From contig NZ_LYVF01000040.1 in assembly GCF_001655685.1 (NCBI RefSeq), positions 1-64,000 on the forward strand: 64,000 bases of DNA, written 5' to 3'. This stretch comes from Desulfotomaculum copahuensis (GTDB taxonomy: Bacteria > Bacillota > Desulfotomaculia > Desulfotomaculales > Desulfovirgulaceae). Within the stretch, counting starts at the first letter, position 1. Each line of letters begins with the position of its first letter. The position numbers were made by a program, and so were the translations under genes. Positions 63,068 through 64,000 of the stretch are shown piece by piece. A model generated the notes under the pieces. That model did no database searches, was not told where the DNA came from, and saw nothing but the letters and a program-made list of their open reading frames with translations.

Positions 63068-63943
63068 ATGGACGGTGAGCATCCCGGGTGGTTGTACCTG
63101 TGCGCCACTCCGATCGGCAACCTGGAGGATATAACGCTGCGTGTGCTGCGGATTCTGCGTGAGGTGGACCTCATCGCCGCCGAGGACACCCGGCATACCC
63201 GTAAACTGCTCAGCCATTACGGCATTCACACCCCGCTGACCAGTTATCACGAGCACAACCGGCGGGAAAAGGGCGAATACCTGCTCGGCCTGCTGCGGTC
63301 CGGGCGACGGGTGGCCCTGGTTTCCGACGCCGGCATGCCCGGCATATCCGATCCCGGACAGGAACTGGTGGCCGCCGCCCTGGGGAGCGGCGCCGGCGTG
63401 GTGCCCCTGCCCGGCGCCAGCGCCGCCCTGACGGCGCTGGTGGCTTCCGGTTTGCCGGCGGAGCGCTTTTGTTTTGAAGGCTTTTTACCGGCCGGCGGCA
63501 GGCTCCGCCGGCAGCGGTTGGCGGAACTGGCCGCGGAAGCGCGCACCGTGATTATTTACGAGGCCCCCCACCGCCTGCGGCAGACCCTGGCCGACCTGCT
63601 GGATGTTTTGGGAAACCGCTCCCTGGCAGTGGCCCGGGAACTGACCAAACAGTACGAGCAAATCTGGCGGGGCACGCTGGACGGGGCGGCGGCCTATTTC
63701 CAGGAGCACCCGCCCCGGGGCGAGTTTACCCTGGTGGTGGCCGGCGCCGCTGAGAGCGGTACGGCCGGACGGCCGGCGGAAAATGAGTGCCGGCCGGATC
63801 CGCCCCTGGCGGAACAGGTGAAGGAGCTGGAAAGCAGCGGCCTGTCCCGCAAGGAGGCGATGCGGGAAGCGGCCCGGCGGCGCGGGATCAGCCGGCGGGA
63901 CGTTTACCGGGCGGTACTGGAAGAAAAGGAGCGCCGGGAGTGA
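63068..63943 (+). CDS. rsmI: 16S rRNA (cytidine1402-2'-O)-methyltransferase
   Basis: A 291-residue tetrapyrrole-methylase-fold enzyme: LYLCATPIGNLEDITLRVLR, AAEDTRHTRKLLSHYGI, VSDAGMPGISDPGQELVAAA, PGASAALTALVASGLP. A basic C-terminal helix bundle follows (SRKEAMREAARRRGISRRDV). It starts one base after the yabA stop. Confidence 0.97.
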   Translation: MDGEHPGWLYLCATPIGNLEDITLRVLRILREVDLIAAEDTRHTRKLLSHYGIHTPLTSYHEHNRREKGEYLLGLLRSGRRVALVSDAGMPGISDPGQELVAAALGSGAGVVPLPGASAALTALVASGLPAERFCFEGFLPAGGRLRRQRLAELAAEARTVIIYEAPHRLRQTLADLLDVLGNRSLAVARELTKQYEQIWRGTLDGAAAYFQEHPPRGEFTLVVAGAAESGTAGRPAENECRPDPPLAEQVKELESSGLSRKEAMREAARRRGISRRDVYRAVLEEKERRE

Positions 63944-63947
63944 ATCT

Positions 63948-63974
63948 CCCGCCGGAAGAAACCGGCGGGCTTTT
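63948..63974 (+). terminator. Terminator after rsmI
   Basis: CCCGCCGG-AAGAAA-CCGGCGGG followed by CTTTT. The remaining bases to 64000 hold nothing recognised. Confidence 0.75.
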
Positions 63975-64000
63975 CCGGTGCCGCGGCGGTGTTTTCGCCC

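Overview
The window is GC-rich bacterial DNA that reads as chromosome of a spore-forming Firmicute of the Clostridia, most like the Peptococcaceae / Desulfotomaculum-Pelotomaculum group. The evidence is the gene order tadA ... tRNA-Ser, SRP RNA, dnaX, ybaB, recR, bofA ... tmk, holB, ricT, yabA, rsmI; the sporulation genes bofA and a yyaC-like gene; a T-box and a ydaO-type riboswitch; and a four-subunit 2-oxoacid:ferredoxin oxidoreductase typical of anaerobes. The genus assignment is inference.

Layout. (1) 0.2-9.3 kb is potassium homeostasis: a KimA-type K+ importer behind a c-di-AMP riboswitch, a kinase-less protein made of two fused KdpD sensor modules, and kdpFABC. (2) 9.6-12.6 kb holds a sigma-54 activator and the lysine 2,3-aminomutase it probably switches on. 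(3) 13-22 kb holds an ABC importer of the nitrate/sulfonate/taurine type, an unrecognised protein, an AT-rich divergent pair (TM2-YyaC fusion and a ProC/ComER-like reductase), an unknown 12-TM transporter and a cysteine-rich FAD oxidoreductase. Three of these units start with the same short leader plus terminator hairpin. (4) 22.3-31.1 kb is cofactor and serine metabolism: UPF0756 protein, pdxST, a T-box operon (aminotransferase, serA, phosphatase), serS and four tRNAs. (5) 31.2-36.4 kb: a toxin-antitoxin pair with a decayed toxin copy, an unknown protein, mtaB, an HD hydrolase, tadA and tRNA-Ser. (6) 36.6-44.0 kb: a DEAD-box helicase, a cold-shock protein, and an rRNA methyltransferase gene whose 3' end is duplicated around a 4 kb insert carrying an AAA ATPase plus a subtilase (an IetAS-type defence pair). 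(7) 44.2-50.4 kb: polysaccharide deacetylase, a threonine/serine catabolic operon (regulator, ridA, tdcB, permease) and a patatin. (8) 50.6-64 kb: tRNA-Ser, SRP RNA and the conserved dnaX-to-rsmI housekeeping block, interrupted by a P-loop ATPase and korABCD.

Themes. Serine is unusually well represented: synthesis under a T-box with a probable serine specifier, SerS, four serine tRNAs that together can read all six serine codons, and a deaminase operon for breakdown. Three genes (patatin, P-loop ATPase, tmk) appear to start at CTG, ATT and ATA, each with a good ribosome site and with the conserved N-terminal motif lying upstream of any ATG/GTG/TTG. The likeliest foreign DNA is the 4 kb defence insert; the most novel-looking signals are the three-copy leader, the tandem KdpD fusion and the structured serS leader.
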